Positions 1 to 11,900 are shown, counted from the stretch's first letter. The stretch is DNA of 38,344 bases from Micractinium sp. NFX-FRZ (GCA_029339195.1 JAPTJF010000544.1:1-38344); one strand, 5' to 3'. Made by a program: numbers and translations. The notes: a model not told the origin generated them from the letters alone.

Positions 1-377
1 CGCTGGGCCATCGGGAAAGCGCTGGGCCAGCGTGGACGCTGATCAGCGCTGGTCAGCGCTGATTTAAAGTCCAGATGCAGCCGCCCGCCCGGCCGCATGC
101 ATCTTGGGTAGGGCCATCAAAGTGGCGGCGCGGTGTGCGGCGCACCAGGACGAAGATGCAAATGAGCGACAATGGCGTCATAGCTGCGCTATTATAGCAA
201 ACGTGACCCAACACGCGCAGGCGTACGCTCGGGACCGCAGCGCGTGCCACGGTTCAGTAAACACACGCCTGGCCCGGGCAGAAGCTGCGCAAGCAGCAAG
301 CATGGCTCCGGTCGCTCGTAATCCCATCTGCCGCAGTCTCCGCCCACCCTCCGCTACTCTCTCGCGCCACTGCAAGC
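1..377. other. Upstream region of the first gene
   Basis: No gene is supported here. The left end carries short repeats built on AGCGCT, including a direct repeat of TCAGCGCTG at 43-51 and 53-61 within a partly palindromic stretch. The rest is plausible promoter and 5' leader for the gene that starts at 378. ORFs on both strands show no family signature. Confidence 0.4.
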
Positions 378-1274
378 ATGCCGCTGCTGCCGCCACCTCG
401 CGCCCCTTGCGCCCGCCTGGGGCTTTATCTCCTGGCCCTGTCCCTGCTGCTGGGGCCCGCTCTGGGGGCTGAAGCCGGTCCCCAGGCTATGGTGTCGCCA
501 GGAAAGACGCAGTCTGGTGGCGGCGCGCAGGGCACGCAGTCTGGAGGTGCGGCACTGCAGCTGCCGCCGCTGCTGCTGCTGGAGCCGGCGCCACTGCTGC
601 TGCCGCCGACGCACTCCTGCCCTCCCTGCCACTGTGCTCATCAAGCAGGCAGACATGTTTGACCTGTGCCTTTGACATATTTGACCTGTGCCTCAACTTT
701 GAGCAGTCCCCACTGCCCTGTCGGTGACCTTTACTTTCCTCTACCTGAACTGGCGTGCGCTGCAGGTGCCGGCGGTGGCGGCTCAGGCGGCTCTGCCGGG
801 TCAGGGCCCAAGGAGGCTGCACCCCTCTCAGAGTGGGCATCCGACACACTCCCCCACGACGGCTGGCTGATGCTTTCGTTCGTCCTTGGATGGGCAGCAG
901 GTGAGGCAGCGGCACACACCCTGCCTGGCGCAGGGCATGGCTTGTTCGTTGGTGCTGGGAGGGTTCCATGCTGCTGGCAGTGCCTGGCAGGTGGGAAGCA
1001 CCCCTGTGGCGCGTGCAGTGCTTGCCCAACGTGGCATGCTCAGCGTGGCAGGGCGCGGCCAACCGGCAGGCACAGCCCCCACATCTGCTGCACGCGCACA
1101 TCCCACAGAATCCTTGCTCACTGAGATCTGCTGCATGCCTGCCTCCCCTCCCCTCCCCTGCCGCCCGCAGCCCCCGGAGTGGCCCTCCTCCTCTGGCCCT
1201 TTGTGTTTGATGCCGCACTGAGCGTTGCGGAGGTCGTGCGGCCGTCGGGCCACAGCGCAGCAGCGGCAGCGTGA
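378..1274 (+). CDS. Small secreted or membrane protein, unknown function (3 exons)
   Basis: I do not recognise this protein. The phase-consistent model is exons 378-546, 766-900 and 1171-1274, giving 135 residues. It opens with a signal-like segment (arginines at 8 and 13, hydrophobic run at about 14-30, ALGA-type cleavage site near 30). A Gly/Ser-rich linker (about 50-75) follows, then a second hydrophobic stretch at about 90-115 that spans the exon 2/3 junction, and an Ala-rich end. This suggests export to the secretory pathway or a plastid membrane with one or two membrane segments. A TGTAA signal lies about 225 bases after the stop. Intron 1 contains a tandem repeat of TTTGACCTGTGCC. A long antisense ORF covers the same region, but it has neither a leader nor a recognisable domain. 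The hydrophobic segments and three clean splice phases favour the plus strand. Confidence 0.5.
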
Positions 1275-1996
1275 CCAGCCTCTTCTGCACGCACAGACTG
1301 CACTACACCGCACCCACTCTCACTCCCCACTTTAAACCCACCGCAACGCCTCACGCCGAATCCCAATTTGAGCTGCATTGACAGTGCGTGCTGCCGAAGC
1401 CACCCTAGTAGAACAATAGCACCACATCAGCCACATCCAGGCAAGGGCTGGCAGCCTGGACAGGCAAACAAGCCAGGGCCACCTTGCGGCACTGCACTGT
1501 AATTTGGACGGCAGTAGTGTAGCGTGCTTCACACGGTGTGCAAAACAGAGACATGCATAAAAGTTGAACAAAAGGGCATTCCGAGTATCGGACAGGGCTG
1601 CCGGCAGGCGTCAGGCCGGTCCGGGCAGCGGCAGATTGGCATCTACAGAATGCGTTTCCAGGGGTGGGGTGGGAAGTCAGGTGGTTAGCTAAACAGGCAT
1701 ACAGGAAGCAAGAATTGGTGCTGTGTGGAGTTGGGGCGCTGTGCGCAAAATCAGTGGGGCTCAAGGGTTGGCGTGTACGTCTCACTCAAAAAAAAAAATC
1801 GCGGCCCGCAGCCCGCCCGGTGCTGTCAAGCCAGCCGGGCGGGCCGCGTGACTACTTGTTTCCCATCATGCATTCAGCGGAGGCAGCACCGATCATCAGC
1901 GCCGCCGCCAGCACGCTCGGCTCTCACTCACGCGCAAGGTGTTGTTGCTGCAGTATCACTGCAGTACCGTACCAGTTGTACCGCCGCAGTACCGCT
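1275..1996. other. Convergent 3' region between the small membrane gene and HCP
   Basis: No gene is supported. It holds the 3' UTR of the plus-strand gene (TGTAA at 1498-1502) and probably the 3' UTR of HCP on the minus strand. There is an 11-base A run near 1789-1799. A dense cluster of four GTAC cores lies at 1964-1992, immediately beyond the HCP stop codon. I did not find a TTACA (minus-strand TGTAA) for HCP here. Confidence 0.5.
1498..1502 (+). terminator. TGTAA polyadenylation signal of the small membrane gene
   Basis: This is the chlorophyte poly(A) signal pentamer, on the plus strand about 225 bases after the stop at 1272-1274. It supports the plus-strand model. Confidence 0.45.
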
Positions 1997-4900
1997 CTAC
2001 TTGTTGGCCATCATCTTCTCAATGTCGCGGTCAGGGTTCTTGGCATCCACCACCTGGAGGTTGAAGTTGTCCACGAGCACTTGGAGCGAGGCGGGGGTGA
2101 GGAAGGCGGGCGGGTTGGGGCCGATCCTGCGGGGCGGTGGAGGGGAGGCAGCAGGCACAGGAAGGGGTGAAACCAGGCGGGCCACAGGGAGCAGAGCGAG
2201 TCGTGTGGAAGGTGATCACAGCATGAGCAGGGGAGGTGGGGCTGATGCCGGTGGATCCTGCCCAGTGCAAAGCCCTAGCCCACTCCCGCCCCACTCTCCC
2301 CCTTGCCGCCCCGCCTGTCCATCACATCTGCCCAACTGCCGCTCTTCAAGCCCAGGTCCAGCAGCGTGGGCGCACTACCCCCCCTCAAGAGGCCCCCCAT
2401 TGCCCCAAACAATCCCACACCTTCCCGCACCGCACCTGATGTTCTTCACTCCCAGATGCAGCAGCGTCAGCAGCACCACCACCGCCTTCTGCTCCAGCCA
2501 GCTCAGGTCCAGGGAGAGGGGCAGGCCGTTGACGTCGGTGTCAAAGGCCTTGGCCAGCGCGTCGGCCACCACAATGGCGGAGTAGGCGTCGTTGCACTGG
2601 CCCATGTCCACGAGGCGGGGCAGCGGCGTGTTGGGGATATTCTTCTGCAGCTCGGGATGGTCGTAGAAGCGGAACTTGCCGCATCCCAGGGTGAGGATCA
2701 TCGTGTTGTCGGGAGTCTTGTCGGCGGTCTGCGGGCAAAGAAAAGGGAGCAGGGGAGGAGGGGAAGGAGGCGGGTGAGGCGGGCTGGCGGGGGGGCAGTG
2801 CAGCGGTGATCAGGCAGGCAGAGAGGGGGCTTTGCTGACCGCTGCCGGACCCGCAAGGAGTTGCTGTGCCTGTGGTCACACTGGCAAGGCTGCCTCCCAG
2901 GGCAGCCTGGCTGCTGCGGAGGTGCCCCAAAGATACGACAGGCAGCATGGTGCTTGCCCCAGGGGGTTGCTGCTGCTCACCTGGCCAAAGTAGCGGCGGT
3001 CGGGCTCGGATCCCTCGCAGCCGCCTGCGGGAAGGGGCGCAGGGAGGGCGGGGCAGGCTTGGGTGAGGGGAGCCAAAGGAGGGGAAAGCCCAGCCGGCCA
3101 CCCACACTGACGTGGCAGGCCTTGGGCCGCCCCGAGCCTGACACTCTCCACCAGCTGCAGCGCGCCAGCAACCCACACCACCACACACACGCACCAACAC
3201 TTTGCCAGGGCCACTCACTCATCGATGAGGAAGATGTGCTTGCTTCCCACCCCGGCCCTTCAACCACCCCACTTGCACACAAGGAGGCACACAGACACAC
3301 ACACACACACGCAAGCAAACAATAACGCGCTCTAAAGAGGTGCTCGCTCACCAATGAGGAAGATGTGCTTCAGGTGCCCCTCCTTCACCGCCTTGATCAC
3401 CTCGCCCGCCACGCCCAGCACCGCGTTGTGCCCAAACCCGGTCAGCACCGTCTTGACCTCCGCCCCGGTGTCCTCCGGCTCAGAAGTGAAGCCGGTGGCA
3501 TCCTGCAGGCGGGTGCAGGCAGGGTGGAAAGTGGGGACGGCGGCTCAGCGGCCTGGCAAGTGGGTGCGCAGGGCCGGCGGTAGGTGGCAGCCTTTGGGCA
3601 CTGAGCTGACCCAGGGGCGTCTTGCCGGGGGGTGGGGGTGCATTTGAGGGTGGGACGGAGGAGGGGAAGGAAGGGGGAGCGCAGGCAGTCCAAGGCGGGC
3701 AATGACGGCAGCAGCGGGTGGCCTGGCCTGCATGCAACCCCGCCCGCTGCGAGCGCACCCTTCACTTCAACATGTGCCCTCCTGTCAACCCGACCAGCCC
3801 TATACCCCTCCAGCCCTGCACTCTTCCCCTTTGAGCTTATGATCCAGAAAAATATAAAAGGCTCACCTGTGCCGCCTTGATGAGCGCGGAGAAGTCCTTC
3901 TTCTCTCCGGGCCCGCCGGTCACATGCGCCACGTTGGCCCACCCCACGTCGTTGGTGGTCCAGATGCGGCCGGCGTACGCCTGGCGGGGCTCGATGATGC
4001 AGTTGGTGGTCATCAAGATGGGGCCCTGCGGGGCGGGAAAAGCAACCAGGCAAGGCGTGGGTGTGTGTGAGAGAGCGAGGGTTTGTGGATGGAGGGCAGG
4101 GCACAGGACAGGCCGGGCGGGGGGTTTGCAGATACTGCTGGTGTGCAGCAGGTCAGGAGAGAGGGGTGGCGTCTGGTGATGCGGTTGGCGATCACATGAT
4201 CACCCCTGGCCAGCCCGCACCCCACTCACAGACTGCGCCCTGCACGGCCAAACCTCTGCACACTTGCTTTGCTGGCAGCCAGCCCCTGCCGCCGACTCCC
4301 CCTGTGCTGGCAGCACCACTGCTCACTCCGTGTGCTGTCGCCCCCACCCACCAGCTGTCGCGCGATCGCCCGCCCCCACCCCCGCACCCCCCCCACACAC
4401 TGCGCCCTGTATGCCCAATCTCTGGCAGCACCGCTGCTCATTCCGTGTGCTGTCATGCCACAGCCACCCACCCACCGGGAACTCGGAGAACTCCTTCTGC
4501 TGGCGGTACCACGCATTGCCGTAGTTGCCCGCCTGCGCCGGGAAGGCAAGCGGGAGCCGGGGGGAGGGAGGAGGGAGGATTGGTGAGTGGAGAAAGGGCA
4601 TTTCTGCCTGGACGAGCAAGCAAGCCGCGGTGCTGCAAGTGGGCCCCTGCCCGGCCCACCCTGCCCTTTCCCTCCAGCACCACAGCCGCCTGCCGCCCCT
4701 TGATTTACAATGCAACCTTAAAAGCTTCCCAGTCCCTCCCCCCTCACCAGGTGCTTGTACTTGCGCAGGCCAGGGTAGCCGTGTGCGGGCAGCATCTCGC
4801 CGTGGGTGTACACATTCACTCCCGTCCCCTCGGTCTGCTCCAGCAGCTGGTGCAGGTCCTGCGGGGACAGGAAACAGGGGAGGGAGCGCAGAGCACCACA

Positions 4901-7487
4901 CAAGAATCGCTCAGGGCAGCGCTTGGGTCCAGTGTGCTCCAGCACGTTGTGCGGGGACAGGGGGCGGGAGCAGCAACGCGCACAGGCAGCGCTTGGGAGC
5001 GCACACAGTCACGCAAGTGCCCGCCCTTCTGCACCAGCAGCTCCCTCTCTCCCCCTCCTCCCCCTCCCCTGCCCCGCCTCGAGGTCGTGCCCCGCACTGG
5101 CCCCACTCCCACCCAGAACCCACCCCCACCCCGTTCCTCTCCTTCCAGCCCCCTCTTCCTCCGCCTCTCTCCCACCCCCCCCCTCCCCCCCCACCACCCC
5201 CCCCGCCCCACCTCCAGGTCGTGCCCGCTGACCAGGATGGCCTTGCCCTTGCGGGGCGCCAGGCGCACGGGGCTGGGCTCGGGGTGCCCAAACTTGCCGG
5301 TGTGCCCGCCGTCCAGCAGCGCCATCGCCTCCAGGTTGGTCTCACCAGTCTTGAGCACGTAGCCCAGCACCTGTGGCAGAGAGGGGGAGGCATGCAAGCA
5401 AGCAAGGAGTGAGGTGCAGGCGGGTGAGAAGGGGCGGTGCCGGCCTGGCATAGCTCCCCCATAGCCCGGCGCCAGCGTGTGCGGGACAAGGTGTATTACA
5501 GGTGTTAAACAGGCAGGCGCCCTCTGGTCAGGCAGGCCGATAGAGGCACCTGCAACCCCACCACCCAAGCCAGGCAAGAAAACAACAACACCCCTCTCAC
5601 GTTGTTGATGTCCGATGCCTCGGGCGAGCAGAGGAAGGCGTATGCCTCGGCCACAAAAGCGTCCACCTTGTCGCTGCGCGCGCCCAGCATGGCGGCGTGC
5701 TGCGTGTAGGCGCACAGGCCGCGCAGGCCGTAGGTCAGCATCTCCTGCAGGCCCAGCAGCGTGGGCTCCATCTTGTGCCGCCGGTGCTCCAGCGACGTCA
5801 TCTGCCCCAGGGTCACCAGCTGCGGCAGGGAGGCAGCTTCCAGGTAGCTGCCGTCCAGCCGCCAGCGCGCCGGGTGCGCCAGCAGGTCAAACTGGGGCAG
5901 GCCGTCGGCGGCGGGGGGGCCGCCGGTGACGCCGGCGGCGGCCGCTGCTGCCTCGAGCTCGCTGATGTGGCGGTGTGCGTCCGACACATACTCCTGCAGC
6001 GGCAGAGGGGAGGAGGCAATTGGGATTGGCAGGGGTGAGGGAGGAGGGGCACGGGCCGAAAGCAGGCCCTTTGGTGACCAACGCACGGTGAGGAGGAGCC
6101 CCACCACGTGCGCAGGCCAGCGCAGCTTCCCAGCTGCCCACCTCTGCTGCCACGTGGGCTTGGAGCGGCACGCCTGCTGCGCCCCCAACACAGCGGATCC
6201 CGCATGCCCGCCGCGCTTCTGCGCCACCGCCTGCCTTCCCAACAACATGATTGGGCCCCACCAGCCGCCGCCTCCCGCTGGGTGGGATAGGGTTAGACAC
6301 GCGGTGCAGTGGCCCACCTTGAAGCGCGCGTCGTCAAAGTTGACGTTTGTGAGGCAGGAGAAGGTGGCGGCGTGGATGAAGGTGTAGACCTCGGGGGGCA
6401 CCGCCACGCCCTGCTGCTTGCACCAGTGCGCCCAGCAGGACAGGCCCTGCAGCAGGAGGGGGCAGGCGGGCGGGGGGGGAGGGGCGCGAGTGTGAGGGCT
6501 CCGCCGGTGGGCAGCTGTGGGGCAAGAGCGGTGGGGCGGGCTGAGCGCGCCGCGCTGCCTGGAAGTCGGCGCACGTTGGCGGGCGGCGCACGCCGGCGCT
6601 CTGCGCTTCCCAACACTCTCGCAGCTGCCAGCAGCGCTGGCAGCAGCGCAAGTTGCGGGATTCGCAGGGGGAGAGGATGCAATAGAGCACGCTGACTCTC
6701 TGCACACCTCTTCACTTCACTTTAATTGCGATGAACCACCCTTATAATGTGCCTTGCCCTCACCTTGACCGAGTAGGTCAGCAGGTCCTGCAGGTAGTTG
6801 GTCTCCGGGGTCTTGCCGCACACACCTGCCAGTAGGCAACAGAGGGGGAGGGGCGGAGCAGAAGAGCGGGTGAGGCTAGCAGGGCGGGAGCGGGGTCCCT
6901 TGCGTGAGAGGGGAGGGCAAGGCGAGGGCGCAGTGGGTGGGGCGCGGCAGGCATGCTTGCAAGGGGATGGAGGGCGTGCCGGGTGCATGCAGTGCTGTAT
7001 GGGGCATCAACAGGGAGGACATTACAGGAAGCGAGGGCAGGGGCATGCATGGGCGCACACGTCGGCGGCACGCGGTGGCGGTCCCCCTCCCTCCTCCGCA
7101 TTCTCACCCTTGGTGGTACACCCGGTGCCCTTGGAGGTCTGTTCACACTGGTAGCAAAACATCTTCTCAACCAGCATGGGCTGTGCAGCGGGCTCCGCAG
7201 CGGCGGCAGACAGAGCGCGCGCCAGGGCGGGAGTGGTGCGGGAAGCTGCAAGGCGGGCGGGGGGAAGGCGGCGGCGGCGGCGGTCATGTCTAGGTGTCGG
7301 CACGGCCGGGCGGCATTGCACGGGCGGGGGGAAGTCGGGGAAAAGGGCGTTGAGCGCGCACGGCAACCAGATACAGGCATGAAAGAGATACATGGAGAGA
7401 GCGCGCACCTTCGGCCAGCAGGGTTGCGAGCCGGCCTGTCCGCGCGAGGGCGGCCCTGCCTGAGCGCAGAGCGGCGAGGGAAGCCAT
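1997..7487 (-). CDS. HCP: Hybrid-cluster protein (hydroxylamine/NO-type reductase), organelle-targeted
   Basis: Prismane-family Fe-S enzyme. Bacterial members reduce hydroxylamine or nitric oxide; Chlamydomonas homologues are induced in dark anoxia. Exons in transcript order are 7409-7487, 7108-7245, 6764-6825, 6318-6446, 5601-5993, 5212-5370, 4748-4858, 4476-4532, 3867-4025, 3352-3502, 2981-3024, 2436-2728 and 1997-2126. This gives 634 residues with continuous phase. Residues 1-49 are Ala/Arg/Ser-rich and look like a mitochondrial or plastid leader; the conserved protein starts near MFCYQC. C57, C60, C69 and C75 (C-x2-C-x8-C-x5-C) are the class I [4Fe-4S] ligands. The hybrid-cluster ligands are all present: H317 (SGHD), E341 (THGEM), C385 (NCII), C482 (GGCEG), C510 (LGCGK), C539 (GQCND), E573 and K575 (LEQK). 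The enzyme therefore looks active. Introns 6, 8 and 10 contain duplicated exon-edge or intron sequence. Confidence 0.95.
3213..3247 (-). repeat. Echo of the HCP exon 10 3' end inside intron 10
   Basis: The exon 10 donor region at about 3342-3378 is copied about 129 bases further into the intron. Seventeen bases match exactly (ATGAGGAAGATGTGCTT). Read on the minus strand the copy encodes KHIFLI, like the real exon, and is followed by a GTGAGT donor-like site. Confidence 0.8.
3294..3310. repeat. (AC)n microsatellite in HCP intron 10
   Basis: Short dinucleotide run in the intron, between the exon-edge echo and the real exon 10 donor. Confidence 0.85.
4230..4470. repeat. Imperfect tandem duplication in HCP intron 8
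   Basis: Two diverged copies share CTGCGCCCTG near 4240 and 4398, then GGCAGCACC(A/G)CTGCTCA and TCCGTGTGCTGTC near 4310 and 4430. Most of the 450-base intron therefore consists of duplicated sequence. It has no coding signal. Confidence 0.7.
4946..5100 (-). repeat. Echoes of both flanking exon edges inside HCP intron 6
   Basis: At 5072-5100 the minus strand encodes [10 protein letters not shown], matching the end of exon 6 with its donor ([10 protein letters not shown], near 5208-5229). At 4946-4962 TGCGGGGACAGG repeats the acceptor region of exon 7 at about 4860-4872. CAGCGCTTGGG is also repeated at about 4917 and 4985. Confidence 0.65.
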
Positions 7488-8978
7488 TGCGCAAGGGTGG
7501 GTCCGCTCTGGCTGTTGCCAATGACTTGCACAGGCTCTTGCAAGGCCTAGCGGGCAGCGCAAGGAGACACAAACGATCGGAGCCCACCAGTAAAGATCAC
7601 GGGGCGCTCGAACCGAACTGATGGGGTTACAACAGTCCGCATGCGATGCCTGCTGGGGCAAATGTCACGCAGCCTTGCGCATCTAGTAACGGGGCAGAAT
7701 CGCGAATTTGTCACCGGGCAGCGCGCACATTTGGCCTCTTGGGACACAAAATGGCGTCCTTTGGGAGGCAGCATCAGAGGCGACGGCAGAGGGCTGCAGC
7801 GGCGGCGGCAGGCGGCGGCGGCAGGCGGCGGTGAGCGGCAGGCGGCTGCGTCATGTGGCTATCTGGGCCCCAAACCCCAAGGGGATAGTACTTAACGTTC
7901 AGGCACTAAAGCGGCAAGGTTGTTTATAATTTCTGCTGGCCCCCTGCCGCGGCTGCTGTTGCTGCGCCCAGTAGACGCTGGGGGGCGTTAACGCTGCGGG
8001 GCATCTGCACGCCCGCCGCAGCCACAATGGGTGACAGGGTAGTTAAGTGGCGTGCTTGATGGTGCATAATTCTGTTTGGGTCGTCCATGAGGCGTATGCT
8101 AACAGGAGAGAAGGTCAGCAGCGGCAGCAGGCGGCAGGCGGGAAACGGCGGCAATGCTCAGGCAGCACATGCGCGCACGCATACCAGCGCACGCACGGGC
8201 TGGCAGGCGCTGCCGAGGCGCTCAATGTGCATGGTTACTGTGGTTGGGCCGTCCATCCCTTCAACCCCAGGCTCCCATATGGTGATGCTGTCAAGGGTGA
8301 TGCCAAATTTGCTGGCAAAGTGTGCAGCCACGCCAGGACACCCCAAGTTTGGATTGCGCGTGCGTGCAAGGCAGGCTGCTAGTGCATGCCTAACAATACC
8401 CTGTAGAAACAGCGCGCAGTTAGTCTTAATGAGCCTATAAAGGAGGGGAATGGGAGGGCGTGGGCAGGGCATTCCTAGCCAGGCTGGCACTGCGCCGGCA
8501 GCTGTTCTGCCCGCTGCCGCTGCGCCACCGGTTGCGGCGCCAAACGCAGGCAAGCACTCGTTCCTGGTAAGACAGCACAACAGCCCTGCCTTGAAATCTG
8601 GTGGTGAGCTTGCGGTTCCTTCTAAAAATGGCTGATGGCAGCAAGCGGGCACGAAATCTGTAGCACGCAGCATGGGGCCGGCAGTTAGCAGCCACAAGTT
8701 GCGCAGCGTCATCCCGCATCATGCCAGAGGCGCTAGCGCCGAGCCACCCACTGGCAGGGGCCCTTGTTTGGCTCCCAAATGTGCTAACTTTGCTCCGTCT
8801 GGATGTGAAGGTTTGAACTTGCGTTATGTCCTGGAAACAACTCATGGATCTGTGTTGAACGCTGCAACCGCATTGGCGCAGCACAACAGCGGCTGTACCG
8901 CCGGCAGGAGTGGTCGGGAGGCTGCCCCGCTCCTGCTTTTGCCTCAAACTCGCCTTGGACCTCAAAAGACCTCACGAC
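7488..8978. other. Intergenic region between HCP and the divergent SBP gene
   Basis: This 1.5-kb stretch separates two divergent genes and should hold both promoters. It contains CGG/GGC-rich triplet repeats at about 7790-7850, a GTAC core at 7888-7891, a second GTAC near 8895, and a TTACA (minus-strand TGTAA) at 7627-7631. The TTACA would suit a minus-strand transcript ending here, for example the doubtful ORF described separately. Confidence 0.45.
7924..8712 (-). CDS. Doubtful hypothetical protein between HCP and the SBP gene
   Basis: I do not recognise it. A 184-codon minus-strand frame runs from an ATG at 8712 to 8158. A second frame at 8154-7924 ends in TAA and reads like a C-terminal exon. 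Plausible splice sites exist: an acceptor TTTCTACAG near 8400, a GTATGC donor near 8180 and an acceptor CTGTTAG near 8100. I could not make all phases fit in one model. Third-position GC is lower than in the neighbouring genes, and no signal peptide, membrane span or motif is evident. It may be a real lineage-specific gene, a pseudogene or chance. A TTACA at 7627-7631 would be a usable minus-strand poly(A) signal. Confidence 0.22.
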
Positions 8979-11900
8979 ATGGCAGGTACGTCAGGTCAGG
9001 TGCCGGGAGGCAACCCGGCTGAAGCGCCGCGCCGCGGTGGCCAGCAACTTGAGTTGCCCGATGTTGCCCTGCCTCCAGGCCCGCTTGGCGAGATTCCAGC
9101 ATCCCCTGGGGCGGCTGGGGCGGCTGCTGAGGGCGTGGCCGAGGCAGCTGAGCTAGCTTCCGCCTCCCTGCTATCGGAAACGGCGGCGCCGGAGCTGCAC
9201 GTCCGCTGGTCGAGTGACCAGTTTCAGTGGGACCCTGCCGCTCTGACCGCCACAGCACTGCCACCAGGTGGCGGGGAGGGGGCGGCCGCCGCAGCCGCAG
9301 CCGATGACGCGGCAGGTGGCGCTTCTTCTGCCGCAGAGCAGCCGGCCCCGCCCACCCAGCCCGGCTCGCCCAGCGCTGAGCCTGCTGCCGATGGCAGCGG
9401 CGGCGGCAGCGCTGGTAGTGGGGGCGACAGCAACGGCGGCGGGGCCAGGGGCAAGGGCGGCGGCGGCAAGCAGGCGGCGGTGTGCCAGGTGTGCGGCACC
9501 AACGTGGCTGGCTTGAAAGAGTACTACCAGCGCTACCGGATCTGCCCCGAGCACTGCACCATGCCCTGCATCGTGCGCGGCGGCGAGCACCTGCGCTTCT
9601 GCCAGCAGGCAAGCGGGGAGGTGTGCAGACCACCCGCGCTTCTGGGCGCTGCATGGGGCTGTTCTGGGTGCTGCATGGAGCTGTGCAGGAGCAAGCAGCC
9701 CGCCCGCCACCAATTCGAACTCGCGCCTGACACTGATCGTCGCACCCGCGCACCTGAGAAAAAGATGCCAGCTTGCCGATGCGCGCCTCCCCTGTTCACC
9801 CAGACCAGGCAACCAAAGTGCGCAGCCCTGATTGAACACGCGCACCCGGACTGCCAACACCCGCATCCCTCCCTCGTCCCACCCCCTGCCACGCGGGCTG
9901 CAGTGCGGCCGCTTCCAGCCCCTCTCAGACTTTGATGCGGCCAAGAGAACCTGCCGGCGCAAGGTGAGGCGGCCTTGCATGCTGTGCCCTGAGGTTGGGT
10001 GCTTGCGTGCTCGGGGAGGTGCAGCAGGGAGGAGGTGCATGCTTTTGCAAGTGCCTGGCGCTGCGGCTGGATCAAGGATAATGGCAAGATGGGAATGCAG
10101 CCACAAGTGGTGTGCTTGCATGCCATGCACAGACCCTGCGGCACCCCGCGCCTGCTCAGCTCCCAAAGCCAACCCCCCTGCCTGCCTGCCACCTGCCCCG
10201 CTCGACAGCTTGCCTGTCGCTGCGCTGCGCATTCCTTCCCAGCCCTCGCTTGCTCAACACACGGATGTAACAGCGAATGCCGCTGCTGGGCTGCCCGCTT
10301 GTCGCCGCCTTGCGCAACCCTCCCCAGCCCTGTCGTGCTCAACGGAACAGATCCTGGCGCTAAGCCGCTGCCTGCGTGCCCCTGCACTGCCCCGCTGGGC
10401 CCCCTGGTCTGCAGCTGGAGCGCCACAACGAGCGCCGGCGCAAGCTGACAAGCGCCAAGACCAAGAAGAAAGAGGTGACCCACACAGCAGGCACCGCAGG
10501 CACGGCGGGCACAGCAGGCACAGCGGGCACAGAGGCAGGCGCGGCCGCCCCCCCGCCTGGGCGCAAGAAAAAGCGCGCGGCCAAGGCTGAGCCTCAGCAG
10601 TCTGCAGGAGCAGCTGCAGGGGTGGAGCGTGTAGACAGCACAGAGGCAGCCGCCTCGGCCGCTGCCGCCCGGCAGGCCCACGAGGAGGCGGCAGGCACGG
10701 CTGGCCAGGCGCAGCGCGCACAGCATGTCGCACAGCGCGTGAAGCAGGAGCCCCGGGAGGAGCAGCAGGTGTGGGGCCCTCTGGACCCAGGGTCTCCCGA
10801 GGCGCTGGCACTGGCAGCCGCCGGGCTGGAGCTGCCAGACGAGGTTGTGCTGGCGCTCACCTCGGCGGCGGCCCCCGGCGGCGGCAGGGCGGCAGGCTTG
10901 GGGCTGGTGCCGATGGATGAGGTGAGAGGTTGCCTGCCTGCTGTTACGCGATGTCAAGTGATACTACCGAACCGCTGCCTGCTGTCAGGTGTTAGGGAGG
11001 AAGACATCTGAGCTGTTGCCTGCCTGCTTTCGGGGAGCATGCGACCTGAGCCGGCTGCAGGTTGTCTTGGGCGGCAGTTTGAGGTTGACCGAGTGGCAAG
11101 GGCGGCTGGCGGCGAGGCGCCTCAGTGCTTGGCAGTACGGTTGTTGGGTGGCGGCGGCCAGCTGCTCTGAGCCGCTCACTGCTGAGAGGGGTCTGCCTGC
11201 AGGGTAGCTGCGTCCCACACCTCCTTTACACCCCTGCCATTCTTCCATGCCTTTTGTTGCTGCTCAGGACCTGGAGTCTGCTGCTTTCTTCCCGGCGACG
11301 GCCGACACAAGCCTGGGCGTCGCCTCTTCCGACACCCTGCTCCCCATCCTGCCCCTCTCCTCACCCACCTCCCCCATGGACCTGGGACTGGGAGCACTGG
11401 GGCGCTTGGGCAGCCTGGACGGCCTGCTGCTGCGCTCCCCCCCGCCCCTGCCGGGCCGGCTGACAGCCAGCCCCGGCAGGCACCCGACGCTCATGCAGCT
11501 CCTCCAGCCGCTGCCGCCGGCGCACGCCCAGCGGGCCGCAGCGTGGGAGGCGGGGCCGGCAGGGCAGTGGCAGCCGGGGCCATTTGCCCCCGGGACGCAT
11601 GTCCCAGGCGTGCCAGCGGCAGCGCTGCCGGCAGGTGGGCTGCAGGCCCCTGCTGCAGCTGCAGCGGCAGCTGATTTCGATGCCCTCGCAGCCGAGCTGT
11701 TTGCTGGGGGCCTGCCCCCGGGCAGCCCTGGCTGGATTGCTGACCTCCTGACGCCGCTGCCCAGCGGCACGGGGCCCGGGGCGGGCGCGAGCTGGCCGGC
11801 CGGGCCGCAGGCGCTGCAGGGAGGGCAGCAGGCACTGCCAGCTGGGCAGCCTCCGCCCCAGCACCAGCTGTCGCCGCAATCGGACTTCAGGGAGCGCTAC

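Noticed and set aside
487..1290. 267-codon minus-strand ORF opposite the first gene
   Set aside because: Long antisense ORFs are expected in GC-rich coding DNA. It lacks a leader or motif, and the plus strand gives a signal peptide, three phase-consistent exons and a TGTAA signal.
4061..5362. 433-codon plus-strand ORF across HCP introns and exons
   Set aside because: It is antisense to conserved HCP exons and reads through C-rich intron repeats; no domain is visible.
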